From: Sympetrum striolatum
Lineage: Eukaryota > Arthropoda > Insecta > Odonata > Libellulidae
DNA length: 64,000 nucleotides
Assembly (NCBI GenBank): GCA_947579665.1
Contig: OX388349.1
Span: 21,174,459-21,238,458 of the forward strand
Direction of reading: 5' to 3'
Shown: positions 23,734 to 36,540 of the stretch, one piece after another
How positions within the stretch are numbered: position 1 is the stretch's first letter
Layout: every line of letters begins with the position of its first letter
Made by a program: the position numbers and the translations under genes
Notes under the pieces: generated by a model
The model's database searches: none
Seen by the model: the letters and a program-made list of their open reading frames with translations, nothing else
What the model was told of the DNA's origin: nothing

Positions 23734-26700
23734 AATTCTTCCCTTACACCATAACTGCTTACGTAGATAGCCTTAGGTTAGTAAGTCTAACATTCCTTGT
23801 TTTTCCATGTCTTTCGTTGGACTATGACTGTTAACTTGAATATCCTCTCGTTGGTGAGTCCAATATTCCTTTTTTTCCAACCAAAAGAAAAATACCCTTA
23901 AATTAAGCTAATGTGATGAATGGTGCACGAATTTCATTGTATAATGGAATAACAAAAGAGAAGCAATTCGAAGTTAACAGCAACCTTTTCGCGGAAATGA
24001 GTAACCCCGGAAAAGGGAAAGAGTAACGAGGAAGATTTCAGTTCATCGCCCGTAATCATTCCATTTAATAATTCGCCTCTTCTTTTCGTCACGACCAATT
24101 TAAAGAATGAGTTTCGATCGACCTGCCCACACTCCTTGTCCCCTACGCCCCCCCCCCTTTCGCATCTGCCGCGTGAGCTTTCAGGGAATTATGGGATACA
24201 GCCCGCCGCGTCCCATCACGAGGCCATAAATTAATATCCCGCTTTTTGCCTCTACCAACACGAAGCATCCATCACTTCTTCCGAATCATCTCTAAGTTAT
24301 CTAATATGTTTCCCAGGGAGTTTATAGAATAATCAACGCGGATCGCATAGTGTGGACCATTCATTGCGAATCCTCACACTTCGAAGTCATTTCATTGCAA
24401 AACAAACGCAGGGTCTCTTTTTTGGGAGGAGAACGATGCATTTGGCTATTATTACATTACCAAGTTTGCTTAGGTGAAGTAACTTTTGTTTTCTTCTTCT
24501 TTGAATACAAACATCTTAAATCATTCAAATGTGGTTTGTTCAGTTCTTTGTTAGACTTCACTACGTCCATATCGATTAAGTACTGCAAGTATATCTATAT
24601 ATAGGATATTTAAGTTCAATTCAATAAAACCAGTTACATATACTACATGTAAATGTTACTTACTACTACTCCTACATAAGCATTACATACGTCTTAGGAT
24701 TTTCTATGTAATGGAGTTCAAAAGTAAAGTTTACATAGCGAGGCAGTTCTGCTTAGTATTTTTAAGGGACTTCAAACTACAAAACGATGGTGAAAATCAA
24801 AAATAACTTCACATTACCAATTATAATGAATTAATTTATCTCCTGAATCAATCCAATTAAAATACCTTTCATATTACTCATTAACTTTGGGAAATGTTTG
24901 CAAAAAGAAATATAAACATTCCTTGGAAATTACAGCAAAGCTCACTATATCGTAACCTAAAGTAACAAAAATTTATGTCGCTGAACATAGTTAATCTCCA
25001 TTTCTTCTAATTTTCTATAGGTATCTTCCTAATTCAGTTAAAGCTCTAAAAGTTGAATCAAGTTAGTCTGACATCATAAAAAGAGGGCCATGGCAATCTA
25101 TAGATTCAAAAGGGAAGTTTAAATAAAGGGAAGAATTCGAGCTAAGTGACGGAAAATCAAAATTTGCGAATCTCAAGAATAAAATAAAGAACAGAAATAA
25201 ACGTTACAACTTGTGAATGCTATAAAGGAATGATTAATACAATTAATAGTTGCGAAGCTACGTGAAAATCTCCGCATACTGAATGCAGAAACAAAGTTGA
25301 CCGAAAATTGGCAAAGCTTGGAGAGAGAAGAGATGAATGGAAGCACATTTCCCAGTGCGAGCCTAAATCCATCCCATAGTGCACCGCGCGACGATGGCTA
25401 TCACAGGGTGATATGCAGGCACGCGCCCTTGTTTTCGACCAATATTCAATTACAGCGACATCTCCGATCGCATTTTGCGCTGCTTAATGGAAACTCTCCC
25501 CAAAAGAAGAACACTTTTTTCCTCCTTTTTGGGGACGAGAACGAGGAAAGAAATTGGTCGTGGAGGCGGAATGGTTTGTGTTCAAGAAAATCGAATCCAA
25601 GATAACAGAATTTCTCCTGTTGGGAGTAGTTGAGCGCGTTCGACAATAATTATAATTGTTTAAATTTTTCTACTTAGTGCTTTATGTGTCCAATAAAAGT
25701 TATCATTATATGTAATCATAGCATTACATTATTGTCTCATTGCATCATTGTTTTATTACTTATCAATCGTATGTTATTATTAGTTGCACAATTTTTCTAA
25801 CATTTGTACTACAATGTATTACAATAACATGACTTTTTATTGCATAATACAGCTTAGTAATATAATCTTAAATTACCGTAATATTATTGTATTTCCATAC
25901 ACAATGATAATTTATAAATATATGAGATTGAAAACTGCCTGTTTTATTAAAGAAATTATTGTTACTAATATTAAACGTAAGAAAATAAGGAAAGAAAAAC
26001 TGTTCTCATTTAATCTAATATAAAAATTTTTGTTAACTTACTCCTGAAGCGTTTTATATGCTAGCCTACTCCTTATGAACAATTTAATTTCCTGAAGTTT
26101 TAATTTTTCCTACAAAAAATTTGAAGTTCATTGACATACACTCTTTTTAGGAAAAATATGTTGAAAATCTTATATTTTGAAATGAGTACTTGGTTGAATT
26201 AAAAATGGTGGTAAAAGCAGTTTAAAAGAAAGTAATTTTCCACGTATCTGTTACTTTAATCATATTCTTTCTTTTCCAATCTATAAACAATAAAATCATA
26301 TCCTTCTAGTTACATTTATTTTGAAAACTTATTATATTTATATCTTGAAAGCTGTAGTATTTTCAGTAAGATTCCCTGCAATGTGACATATGGCTGTGAT
26401 AAAATATTAAAATGTTATAAGTTTCAATTTCCGTGTCCATAAATGATAATTATAAATATATTAAAGCACATGTAAATGCGTTTGCATACGGTTTATTTCT
26501 TATTCGTATCCATTTATCCATTCATCTTCTCAATGTTCAATTTCTTTAACCTCCGTTCTACGGAATTCCCTTCCATCTTATCCCCTCTCTTTCCCTTCCC
26601 TCCCCTTATTCTGCGTCCCTTTTAAGGAAATTGAAAATAACCGGAAGCATATGCATCCGAAATAATGATATTCCATCGACTTTTATTTCCGTGCAAACTT

Positions 26701-26984
26701 TTCATGTCCTTGCACAGGTGGAGGGAAAGTTACGATCTGAAGGGACGTCAATATTACGAGTGGGAAAGTTAAAAATGCGATATAATATAACCGATGGCTG
26801 TTCAAATTTGGATATAAAATTAATAATAAAGATTGAAAGTAATGGAATTTAAGCCACGCAAAACCACTAATTAATTTGTTATTTTCTTTAAGTTTCTATC
26901 TGCCTGATTTCTGTTGTCATATGGGCGTTATTTTTTACACTCCTTCCTCAAATGAATATCAAAACATTTTGGTGGTGCAGTGCA
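23734..26984. other. non-coding DNA
   Basis: Mostly AT-rich. Small GC-richer patches occur at 24100-24250 (with a run of ten C near 24150) and 25290-25610, the latter with a 102-codon anonymous frame. 26.5-26.6 kb is pyrimidine-rich. No gene is supported. Confidence 0.5.
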
Positions 26985-27049
26985 TATATAATATACAAAT
27001 TAGTATCTGAACCACCAAGTGGTTCAGATACTAATGTGTATATTATATA
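26985..27049. repeat. near-perfect 31-bp-arm palindrome
   Basis: Arms 26985-27015 and 27019-27049 pair with a single mismatch around a 3-nt CAA loop (inner stem GAACCAC/GTGGTTC). The ends are AT-rich. It could be a MITE with short ends, or a palindrome from a replication or repair event. No clear target duplication or transposase was seen. Confidence 0.85.
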
Positions 27050-28656
27050 AGAAAGTATTAAAAAGTGTACGCTATCACTGAAAAAAACGGCCGAAACTTG
27101 GATGGCGTGAAACAAAACACCAATACGAAAAAAATAAAAGGAAATTTTTCCAGTCGCACGAACGGTGTACTTCTATACGTACGGTTATGAAGTGATTGAT
27201 GGCTATCAGATAAACATAATGAAGACAAAGAAAACTAATCTTTGCCGAAAAATAACAACAACAATCGAACTTTTTAATAGTAATAATAATTTTCTTTGGG
27301 AAGATCTGAAAAAATATACCACGCATAAAAGAAATTAAAAATGTTTCTCTGAATAAAAACTCTTCCATTGGAAAAAAAATGATTTAATGATTGAAATCTC
27401 TAGTATATTCAAGCAAATTCTGGTAGGACATCATTTTTACACTAAGGTATCTTAGAAACACTTCTAATAATGAGGAGAGCTTTACCTTCTAAAATTAATT
27501 TCCAGAATATGAATCACAGTGTAGAATCTTCCATAATTTTAGAAGAAAAACTAAAGTTTACTAGAGAGTTTAACAAGTGTCTGAGAAAAGTTAGAAAATA
27601 AATTATATTTCACGTAATCGAAGGTAAAATTAAAGAGTAATAAGAAAAATATGAAAGTGCTATTAATCAGAATAGATGAGAATTCACAACTTCCAAAAAA
27701 ATATCAACATCATACCATTCTAAATCATCTAATTCCGACATTAATGAAAATCATTAACTTTTAAACCATTTTTAAATAAAAGAACGTCTCAGATTTATTC
27801 CTCAATTCACCCAGAAACGCATTTAAAATTTACCATCAATTTAACAACACCCGAAAGTACCCGACGGCGACCCTGAGGCCAATCCTTAAAAGAGGAAAGA
27901 GAAAGAAAAACCCACATTCCACCGCACCCACGGAATCCCACGTATCCCCACCTCTTCACTAATTCAAAACATCGCAAAAAAAAACACGGAAAACCCCACG
28001 ATCACATCGTTAGATCATATAGCACCTACTAATGTGATTGGGTGCGGTGGGGGGAGGAGATATAACACCTAGATCTTCCTATCCTTCTCCGAGGAATATC
28101 GCTCGTAAGTGGATGAGAGTAGGGAAGGTTAGGGCAGGGGGTGCGTTAAAGGCGTCTCCCTTGAATGACTGATGCGGGGCGACAGGTAATCGGAGTAAAG
28201 GCCCAGCTGACCAAAATTACCCAGGAGGCTTTGCGATGGTCCTGTGACACAGGGGCCCCTAAAGCGGGATCAGGGGGAGGGGATAAGAGGCATTGGGTTG
28301 AAAGAAGGCATTAAGTGAATTGGATAAGAGGGGAGGGAGTCTATTTCGGCCACACGAGGAGGCGGGAAGGGAATCGTAAAAATGGTCGAAGTGATTAGAA
28401 GTATGGCACACTGACAGTCCGGAAAACGTCTCGAAATGTGAAAAAGTTGTCCTTAAACATTCCTCGGTTTGTGGGCGGAAAAGTGGAATCTCTGCGTCGA
28501 AAAGAAGGAAATAAATGAAGAAAGACGCTATTTTCTATAACAAAATAAGACGAAAACTTGAATATTTAGTATAACGGTTCATAATAAATAAAAGCATCTC
28601 CCTATATATTACTAATATATTATCAATATTAATATATATATCGTGTATGTTCCTTC
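27050..28656. other. non-coding DNA; G-rich patch near 28.0-28.3 kb
   Basis: AT-rich until 27.8 kb. Then a GC-richer zone at 27860-28400 contains G runs, including GGG..GGGGG.GGGG..GGG at 28266-28296 with one long loop. No open frame or RNA gene of note. Confidence 0.5.
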
Positions 28657-28722
28657 AAACTCGGTGGCGCAGTAGTAAGCATATTATCCTCTCGAGGTGC
28701 CGGGTTCGAGTCCCGAATAACC
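28657..28722 (+). mobile_element. tRNA-derived SINE-like head
   Basis: TGGCGCAGTAGTAAGC at 28665-28680 matches a tRNA D-arm/A box. GGGTTCGAGTCCC at 28702-28714 is a perfect B box with a paired T arm. The anticodon stem is eroded. Downstream to about 28.8 kb lies non-tRNA sequence that could be the SINE body. It is the best preserved tRNA-like sequence in the window and could also be a tRNA pseudogene. Confidence 0.6.
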
Positions 28723-30257
28723 AAACATTTCTTGTCGGGGAATGGATATATCTGTGTTTGTCCAAATCTAAGTATTGCCTCAGGCATTAGTTACTATAGC
28801 AATTGCCATACGTTACCCTCGAGTACGAAAAAAAAATTTTCGATAGTTTATAAGAAAATCCTAAGTAAAAGACTTTTGTAATTTACTTTTTTAGAATTTC
28901 GTTACAATAAAAAATAAGTAGATCAAATCGATTTAGATATCATCCTTAAATTAGATATCATCATCCAATAAAAGTCTTGTTACCTTAGCTTGGTATGAAA
29001 TGTTTAAATATAAAAAGTAAGAATAACGCAGTGATAAGATATTTTCATTTAAATAATAAAAAAATGTCATAAATCATAGAACCATAGATGAATCGTAAGA
29101 AAAAGAAAAGACTATCCAATGACTCAGGACCCACATTTTCAGCTGACAACATAAATTTCGAAGTTAATTCTGGAAAATGGTTGGATTCATTTATAGAAAT
29201 TTAATACAATAACGCATAAGACTGCACTTATTAAAATTAACGTTACAGTACCTCAGGGTTTTTAATCTAACCCCTTTTCAATTACTGCTAAGCTTTGCAC
29301 AAAGTGTAAAGAAATATCACGTATCTTTATACATCCATTTACCAGCACAATCCCTCATTCTTATATTTAATAAATCCGAAACTTTATCTAGAAAGCAGCT
29401 TCAGTATAACACGATTCTTACTGCGGTAGTGGAAAGGGTCCCAACCAAGGGAAGAAAGCATTAACTGATCAGAAAATACGCCATATAGGAGAGGGAGGGT
29501 CGACGTTCCGTCCGCAGTATGCATTATTTCCTAGCAAGATGGAAACGAAGAAACCTTTTGGCAAACAATGCGGAGATGGATGAATTGCTAATGTTCCAAG
29601 ATTTGCGGCCGGGATAAAACAAAAGGGTAGCGATCAAATGGAGTCGTCTGCGGATTAAAATAATAAAATTGAGACGCTGAGGGAGGATTGAAAAAGTTGG
29701 AGAGACTCCAGTACGTGCTCCTGGCATGATAGATCGATTTCTGCTGTAGTAAATCGCATTGTGGGGTAGAATGAAGGGTTGAATATTTGACATACTTTGA
29801 TGTAGTGAACTGTAGACTGTTTTTATATATTTTGATACTTTTTACGATGTAATACTGTACTATCCAGTTTATAATAAAATTGCATTCACGGTAAAGATTG
29901 ATATAGCGAAGTATGTCTATGGTTCTTTAGCAAAAGTAAATACCAGCATATAAATACTGGTAAAATATCGTGTATTATGATCTGGCTTAGAAAAATACAC
30001 TAAATGTAAGAAACAAAGGATTCACTCTCAATAAATAATTGCGGAGATATATTATTGAATCTAGTTGAAAATCCTATGGTCTTCTCTGCGGTCATTTTAT
30101 TTTTGGATCGTACTGAACTCTTAATGCAACAATAAATATTAGCCGCATATGATCTACGTAATTAGTGATTGATTTAACGGTTTGAGAATAACTCCAGTAA
30201 TAAGAAGTAGAATAACTTGTTTTTCTTACAAGTGTTTTGAGAGCTTAGGTTATTTTA
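28723..30257. other. AT-rich non-coding DNA
   Basis: No gene supported. An 89-codon minus-strand frame at 29524-29793 has no recognisable domain. Confidence 0.5.
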
Positions 30258-30334
30258 CATACATTGGTACCCACTGGGAATAAAACCACTCTATCCAAAG
30301 CCGAACGCGATGTCTAATTGGCTATCCGGATGCC
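30258..30334 (-). mobile_element. degenerate tRNA-like head
   Basis: On the minus strand, GGATAGCCAATTAGACATCGCG is a plausible A-box region (given with its flank; core TAGCCAATTAGA). GTGGTTTTATTCCCAG is a weak B box about 30 nt later. It lies close to a clearer copy of the same orientation at 30453-30510. Confidence 0.3.
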
Positions 30335-30452
30335 TTAGAACAACTTTACAAATGTTTTTTCCACATCATCAGTTGATAGGAAAATTGTAGTGTGAAACGT
30401 AAACAAACACGGGAAGAATACACGCAACCATTCCGTGAGCAGAAATATCTGA

Positions 30453-30510
30453 CTAGCTGGGACTCGAACCCGAGATCTTGGAGCTGTAACGTTAATCACA
30501 CCGGAAACAA
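30453..30510 (-). mobile_element. tRNA-derived SINE-like head
   Basis: On the minus strand, GGTGTGATTAACGTTACAGC is followed by AAGATCTCGGGTTCGAGTCC. A perfect B box lies at 30462-30472. The AAGATCT-CGG-TTCGAGTCCCAG ending is shared with the heads at 19.0 and 41.1 kb, which suggests one family. The minus-strand protein shadow contains RSRVRVPAS, typical of tRNA T-arms read out of frame. Confidence 0.55.
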
Positions 30511-30639
30511 GGATATTTTGCAGGAGATCGGAGTGAAAAAGGATTCCTAACACTCCCAAACGGTCCACTAATGAATCAAAGCTAAATCTCTTTCATTCCG
30601 AAGTCCTTTAACTGAGAAAGGTGTGCGATTCGGTATAAA

Positions 30640-31105
30640 TTGCTCCGCTAGAGAGGGCTAATCCCGAAAACAATAATCGAGGATTGCGAATCAGATGGGG
30701 ACGGAGAAACAATCGCGCAACGATGGGCGAAGAATGGAACGAAATGAGGAAGGAAAGAAAAATGCAAGGGACGGCAGGGAGGGGAAAAGAAAAATTCCGG
30801 AAAGGAGACGAGAGGGTTAGAGGAAGAGGAGGAAAGAAGGGAGAGAGGTGAAACAAGGAGACCATTTACTTGATTGCATTTCTTCAATTTGGGTAATGGT
30901 CAGTAAAAAAGACAAACATTTTGAGAGCGGAGGTGAAGGAGGAGAGAGGGGAGAGGAAGGGGGAGGGAAGGGTAGAGGAAATAGAGAAAGTGAAGGATGA
31001 GAGGGGTTTGAAAAGAAAGGACAGTGCGACAGGAGATGAAATAAGGGAGAACAAGAAGAGGGAAAGAGATCGAGAAGGTAAAGAGGGTAGGAAACTCGAA
31101 TTATA
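30640..31105. repeat. polypurine tract with G-quadruplex motif
   Basis: Over roughly 450 bp the plus strand is strongly purine-biased (GA-rich), giving low-complexity Arg/Glu/Gly/Lys frames on plus and Phe/Ser/Pro/Leu frames on minus that I do not accept as genes. At 30948-30972 four G runs (GGGG, GGGGG, GGG, GGG) separated by loops of 7, 1 and 2 nt satisfy the usual G3+N1-7 quadruplex rule. Confidence 0.65.
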
Positions 31106-31997
31106 AGTGTTTCACCTACGTGCAAATGAATTCTGTTTTCCTATTGTCAATGAGTTTGGTAATAGATCGAAGCCTTACCGATCAAGCGTTACATAACCAA
31201 GATTTGATACCGAAGATAACGAAATAAAAGTCCCTATGTTGAACGATTGTTATTTTCAGAAAATGAAAGAAGTATGAAATGAAACTAAAGTGGTTATTCA
31301 TCGTGGATTAAAAATATACTTCATAGTTGAAGATAAGTTGAAACATATGAAGAAAACGAATAATAAAATCTCGCTGACAAACATAATGAAATTTGCTTAT
31401 CGAGTCCGAAATAACGGCTACCCATATTTAAAAAAATCTGATGTGGCCAGCACATGACTTTCTCCATATATAAGATGTAAATATTTATCTACGACAGTAA
31501 TTTCGAACTCTATATTCAATCCAAACTTGGAAGATGAGTGATTAATTTATATATTATTATCTTTGACGTCACAAACATTATAAATAATGTTTTTCGGGAC
31601 ATGATCGATGAACAACGATGAAATTAGCGATCATAACTAACACGTCAAAAATTAATTTATGACGGTATTTCATTAACACTGCAATATGACATGCAAATCT
31701 TTAAATGTATTCATCGCATCAAGAATAATGTTACCAAAATGTTTAACTTTAATTTTTTTACCACACAGTTCACTGTCTTATTGTTATTTAACGCTGTATT
31801 GATTGACTTATTTTAGGTCACCACTAAGATTTAAAACTTTAGAAGTCCGTATTACATATTTATGGCATATGTTACACACGTCCCTCGGTGTATGTCACTA
31901 TGTATAATTTATTAACAGTAGTTACTACCAAGCTAAAAATTATCTTCGAAAGATCGCTGTCCATGCTCTGGAAGAATCCACTTTCATCAGAAGATGT
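31106..31997. other. AT-rich non-coding DNA
   Basis: No frame or repeat of note. Confidence 0.5.
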
Positions 31998-32150
31998 ATT
32001 ATCGTTTCAGAGATTCATTCTTTCCGCGAACAATACGTGACAATAATCGAATAAGGAAGTAATTTAGATTCAAATGGTGTTTTACGCCCCCTGCCACACG
32101 CCGAAAGGCGGCTTGTAGGGTATTAATGCAGATGTAGATGTAGATGTATT
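31998..32150 (+). mobile_element. LINE 3'-terminal fragment (tail family A)
   Basis: TTTCCGCGAA at 32021-32030 and the hairpin CCTGCCACACGCCGAAAGGC at 32090-32109 match the 60.0 kb copy closely. The copy ends in GATGTA repeats at 32130-32148, the microsatellite tail at which target-primed reverse transcription starts. It is 5' truncated to about 150 bp, so no coding sequence remains. The intact tail fixes the plus orientation. Confidence 0.8.
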
Positions 32151-35100
32151 AGAGAAAACGCTAATCTCCAATTTCATTTAGGCACTCAGAATTCTATATA
32201 AATCAGTGATATTTGTTTCAATGCGCCACCAATAAGGAAATGAACCATGTATTACCTACGAGTTAAGAATCTAAAAGGCCATAAGAATCAATATAATAAA
32301 AATCGAAAAAATACGTGATAAAATTTCGCTCACCCACCGCTTACACGAATAAGTACTCTAGCATTTAGCGAGGAACAAGATATCCTGAGGGATTAATGAG
32401 AAATTTAGAGGAGCTCGCCTTCGATCAATCTTGCATTCAATTCGATCGGGAGAAAGAAAAGGGCTTCCGAATTAAGGAAAACGGCTTAAAATAAAAAAGA
32501 ATGGAAAGAAAGGCGTAATATATTTTGGCGAGAAGGACAGTGGCAAAGAAATTGCCCTTAGAAGGTCGGAATTGAGATTGAGTGTGGAGGCCCATAAAAG
32601 ATTGGGGAAGTGTTTCGAATAGAATTGGATTCAAGAGAGAAGGAAAACTCTTCTCTCTCCTTCTCATGGTTTAATGAAAGCCAGGGATAAATATACACAC
32701 AAAGGAGTGGATAGATGATACAGAACGAGGGGTTGGGAAAAATGCGATAAATATGGAAGCATAAGAGAAATATGAGAAAATTAAACAGCGCCAAATCGGA
32801 AGGGAATGCTATTAAAAGATAAAAGAGAGCGTGATAGGAGGAAAATCAAGCACTAATGAGAAGAAAGTGATAAAGAGTAATAGAGAAAACAAAAATTGGC
32901 AGGAGAAGGAAAACAGATAAACATAAATAAGTTTTCTACCCTTCATTAGTTTCATGTAGCATACATAATATTCACTATTTAACGCCATTTATTTCGTTTC
33001 ATGGTAACTTTCTTCACTCTCCATGTCGTCAAGATAATAATAATAGAAAAAAGAAGGTAGTTTTTCATTAGTGGTAATCAAATAAACAATGGACGTTTGT
33101 TCTTTTCAACGCCATAAAAAACACATATACTTAAATACATTTCATTATCACCATGCTTGGTGGTTTAGTGAAAAACAACCATTCACTGTTTGCTTGAAAG
33201 GTGAAGATATTGAATAGCAGAAAGAGTAAACAGGAGAGAAAAATTTTTGATATCCGCTTGAACAACCACATGAATTATGAAGATCGACAGAAATATACAT
33301 GGCCTAAGATGAAAATTACACGAAGAAAACTTGGGATGAGTAAGGATATACGGGACGGGAAAGGGACATGAAAGAAGGAATGAGTAGAGAGGGGGAAAGA
33401 AAGGAGGAAGGGAGGTACAAAAGCAAAGAGGACGATGGAGAAAGTGGTAGAGAAGGAGATTAGTAGAAGTGGAAGAGAACACGGCGTCTCTCATAATTGT
33501 TTCCCTCTCAAGCTAAAGCAATTCCATTTCGATAAAAATTTAATCTTCTCGTTTTTCCTTAATGCTCCTTTCCTTGTGATCGCTTGGGTTTCATTCCCGT
33601 AAAAAGCAGCGGTAACTGGGTGCGATGTTGATCTCTCCTGATGGATTGTGCGATAGGTGTTGGGACTTCTCCAACAATCCATTCGAATTATAACCGAAAA
33701 AGCTACGAGATGATTTTTTTCATTGGTGCTTGGCTACGATATATTTTTTTACTAGTAGTGTTTGGGGGTCTTTCTAGATAATTTTTTAAGATAGCTTATA
33801 CATGCATAATTAAACATCAATTTCGATATTATTCGTTGAGGACATAAGATATACTCAGAGAAAACTATTTCAGGTAAACGGAAACTTGAATGGGCCTGGA
33901 TTGCAGTTCATGCATCCGTATTACAAAATCTATGATAATTTTCTTTCATTCAAAACCTCATCAATTACTATCCATATAAAAAGCACTTAATATCAGTCGA
34001 TGAAATTATCAAATCTGAAAACTATTTCCTATTGAAGAAAAGCATTAATTACCATTATACTTGGATCGCGAATCGATAAATATTCGACCATAAGTTGGAT
34101 AGAGTATAGAATATATTCGGATAATTCGAAAATAATAATAGCAAATACAATTTAAATGTTCACACCTATAATTGGTTACATATATTATACCAAGAACTAC
34201 TTTACCACTTGAATCAATATTCGCTAATTAATTGGGTATATTAGGCAGCTGCACATTTAGAAAAACGTTGTTAAGAAAAAACAGTCACCTGACGATGAAT
34301 GTGAAGAAAAAAGTGGTGTTTAAAATTTTTACCGAATGGAAGGAAATATTTGTTTTCCTCCAAAATAAACAGGCTAAGTATGTACAAAAATTACTTTACC
34401 GCATTATTATTATTATCTTTCAGATGAAAGTTTGATAGAGCACTAGTAATACCTGAAAAAGTTCTCAGCAACTTTGCCTCGTAGAATTCAAATATTTTCT
34501 TTGTTTCCGAAACCAAGTTGATGGCAACTTTCAAAGCGGACCCTCGGCATTCAATACTTTCGCATCAAAACGAAATTTCTCCATTATAATCAGCAACACG
34601 ATCCAATTAACCGTTTTATTTTCACAATTAATGACACTTGGGCAATTAACGAGAAAGGCCAACTTCTAACCAACTCCAGAAAAGGATGCAACCCTCAAAA
34701 ATAAAACTCTCTCTCTCTTTGGAGGAGGCACTTCGTAAATCACTTCGAATATTTTTTCGACAATTGACGATCGTCAACCGAAGCCAATCGACCGACCGAG
34801 GCAAACTGAAATCCAGAAATATATAGAATAAAATAAGTGTGGAACACGGTCGGGAAGGGGCGAAAGAGAAACCGCCGTTATTTCAGCCGCGATGAAATTC
34901 GGGCCCTTTTGTTTCCGCTAAAGCAGTCTTTTAATTAAAATTGCGATATTTTCTCGCGGATGCTAGCTCGCGTGAGACTGAGCTTTAGCGTCCACATTGA
35001 GGGAGAATCGAGGGGGAAATTGAGGAGGGAAGGCGGAGGATTTCCAATTCGGTTAACTGAGGAAGAAGATGGGGATTCTCAATTTCGTTAAGTGGAGATA

Positions 35101-35190
35101 TCTCCGGGCTATTTTTCAACCGGCCATTTTGAATGAAGGAAGATGGAGGAGTGGTGCGGATCATGAATCTAATGGGAATTCGCAAAAATA
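32151..35190. other. non-coding DNA, partly purine-rich
   Basis: 32.4-32.9 and 33.2-33.5 kb are GA-rich on the plus strand and give low-complexity frames on the minus strand. A CpG-containing patch lies at 34840-35000. No gene recognised. Confidence 0.5.
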
Positions 35191-35192
35191 TT

Positions 35193-35265
35193 AACAATAA
35201 ATAAACACATATGTATTTGTTTGTTTATATGTGGTATAAACAAACATATTAAGCACATATTTATT
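35193..35265. repeat. imperfect AT-rich inverted repeat
   Basis: The inner arms TTTGTTTATA (to 35229) and TATAAACAAA (from 35235) pair perfectly around TGTGG. The outer arms around AATAAATAAACACATAT and ATATTTATTT pair with interruptions. It could be a small AT-rich MITE or simple sequence. Confidence 0.45.
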
Positions 35266-35311
35266 TACTTTAAACTTTAAAAGAGCAACAGACCGAGCGT
35301 AAATACAAGCT

Positions 35312-35368
35312 TGCTGGCTTTCATAGGCTAGCGTGATAGCCTATCAAAGTCTTGGGGTTCAAAGGTTT
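35312..35368 (+). mobile_element. degenerate tRNA-like head
   Basis: TAGGCTAGCGTGATAGCC at 35324-35341 is an A-box-like segment, and GGGGTTCAAAGG at 35353-35364 a weak B box. Spacing is short. It is an old SINE head or a chance match. Confidence 0.25.
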
Positions 35369-36540
35369 GTGCATGACTGTGAGTTATTAGAATATATGAA
35401 AACTCAATTGCAAGTGTGGTCGCATTAGAGTAAATTCCAGCTCTTAAAAACGTGATTATTATAATTTTTATACACAAGTGCAAATGTGAACCAAATTTCT
35501 AAGTGTCTGGGCCTAAGACCTAACTTCTAATCTTATTTTTTATTTGTCGCTATTTTTTACATGTTTCTCCTTAGGTTCTGTGCAATATGCTCCGTATAAT
35601 ATAATTATAATACATTTCGCAGTAATGCTACCCAGTTATGCAATTCCCAATGCCGGTATACTATTAATTCTCTCTCTCTTTTGAATTTTCAGTAGCACTG
35701 TAATAAATTGGTGCAAGAACAAGTAGCCATAGTACAGAGCTCCTCAAAAAAAAAAAGAAGAGGGAATAGGTTTCTTCAATTGGTAGATTAAAATTAAATT
35801 TATAGATTAAAACAGTTATAGGATATCGATTTTTTCAAATACCTCACACAATTAAATAACCCAAAGATCTAATATCATGATTAACGTATGCATTTTCTTT
35901 CTGAAGAAGATGCACGTATCGTATCTTGTATTACTAGATGAATTTCCGATCGCATTGGTGGTGAAAACATAAGAACCTTTCTTTTAAAACATTTGGTTGG
36001 CATCATAACTAATAAAATTTACGTTTGAAAAGAGTTCATTTAGAATGAGGCTACGTAAACGTGATTTAGCTTTACCCCTAGAGCTATCGTTTATCATTTA
36101 CTGGAATCCAATCCAGACCAGTAAAAACTACCTATTAGTACACTCCCACATGAACGGTAACGAATTATTCCTAGCCGAGTACAATACAAGAAAAATTTGC
36201 TATCCATATTTGCAAAAATAAAAATCGCCGACGAAAACGCCAACAGACACCATACTGTTCATCTAACCTCACGAAAGGTGGAAAAAATCGCACTCCCCGT
36301 TGAAAGAAGGCATGACAGGGAAATTAGCTCACTTGTAGCCTTGACATTAGAGAAACATTTCCCACTCGCAAAAATAAACACCGCAGTTTTCCAGAGTAAA
36401 TTTAGCGACTGTTTTCGGAAAATCGCACATTCCTCGAGGACACCTGAGACCCTTCAACCCGACACCTCTAAACGCAAATGCTCTAAGGGTTAATCCACAC
36501 TTTCACCGAAAGACCGTCCGTTGGTCCCTCTCCGGATCGA
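35369..36540. other. AT-rich non-coding DNA
   Basis: A 98-codon frame at 36197-36493 shows no recognisable domain. Nothing else is supported. Confidence 0.45.

Noticed and set aside
28657..28722. Functional tRNA gene
   Set aside because: D and T arms are tRNA-like, but the anticodon stem does not pair convincingly and the length is short, so a SINE head or pseudogene is preferred.
30335..30568. Minus-strand frame containing RSRVRVPAS
   Set aside because: Such peptides arise from reading a tRNA T-arm as protein; the locus is a SINE-like head.
31980..32000. CAGAAGATG word near the LINE tail as ribozyme
   Set aside because: Neither CUGANGA nor GAAA blocks are present.
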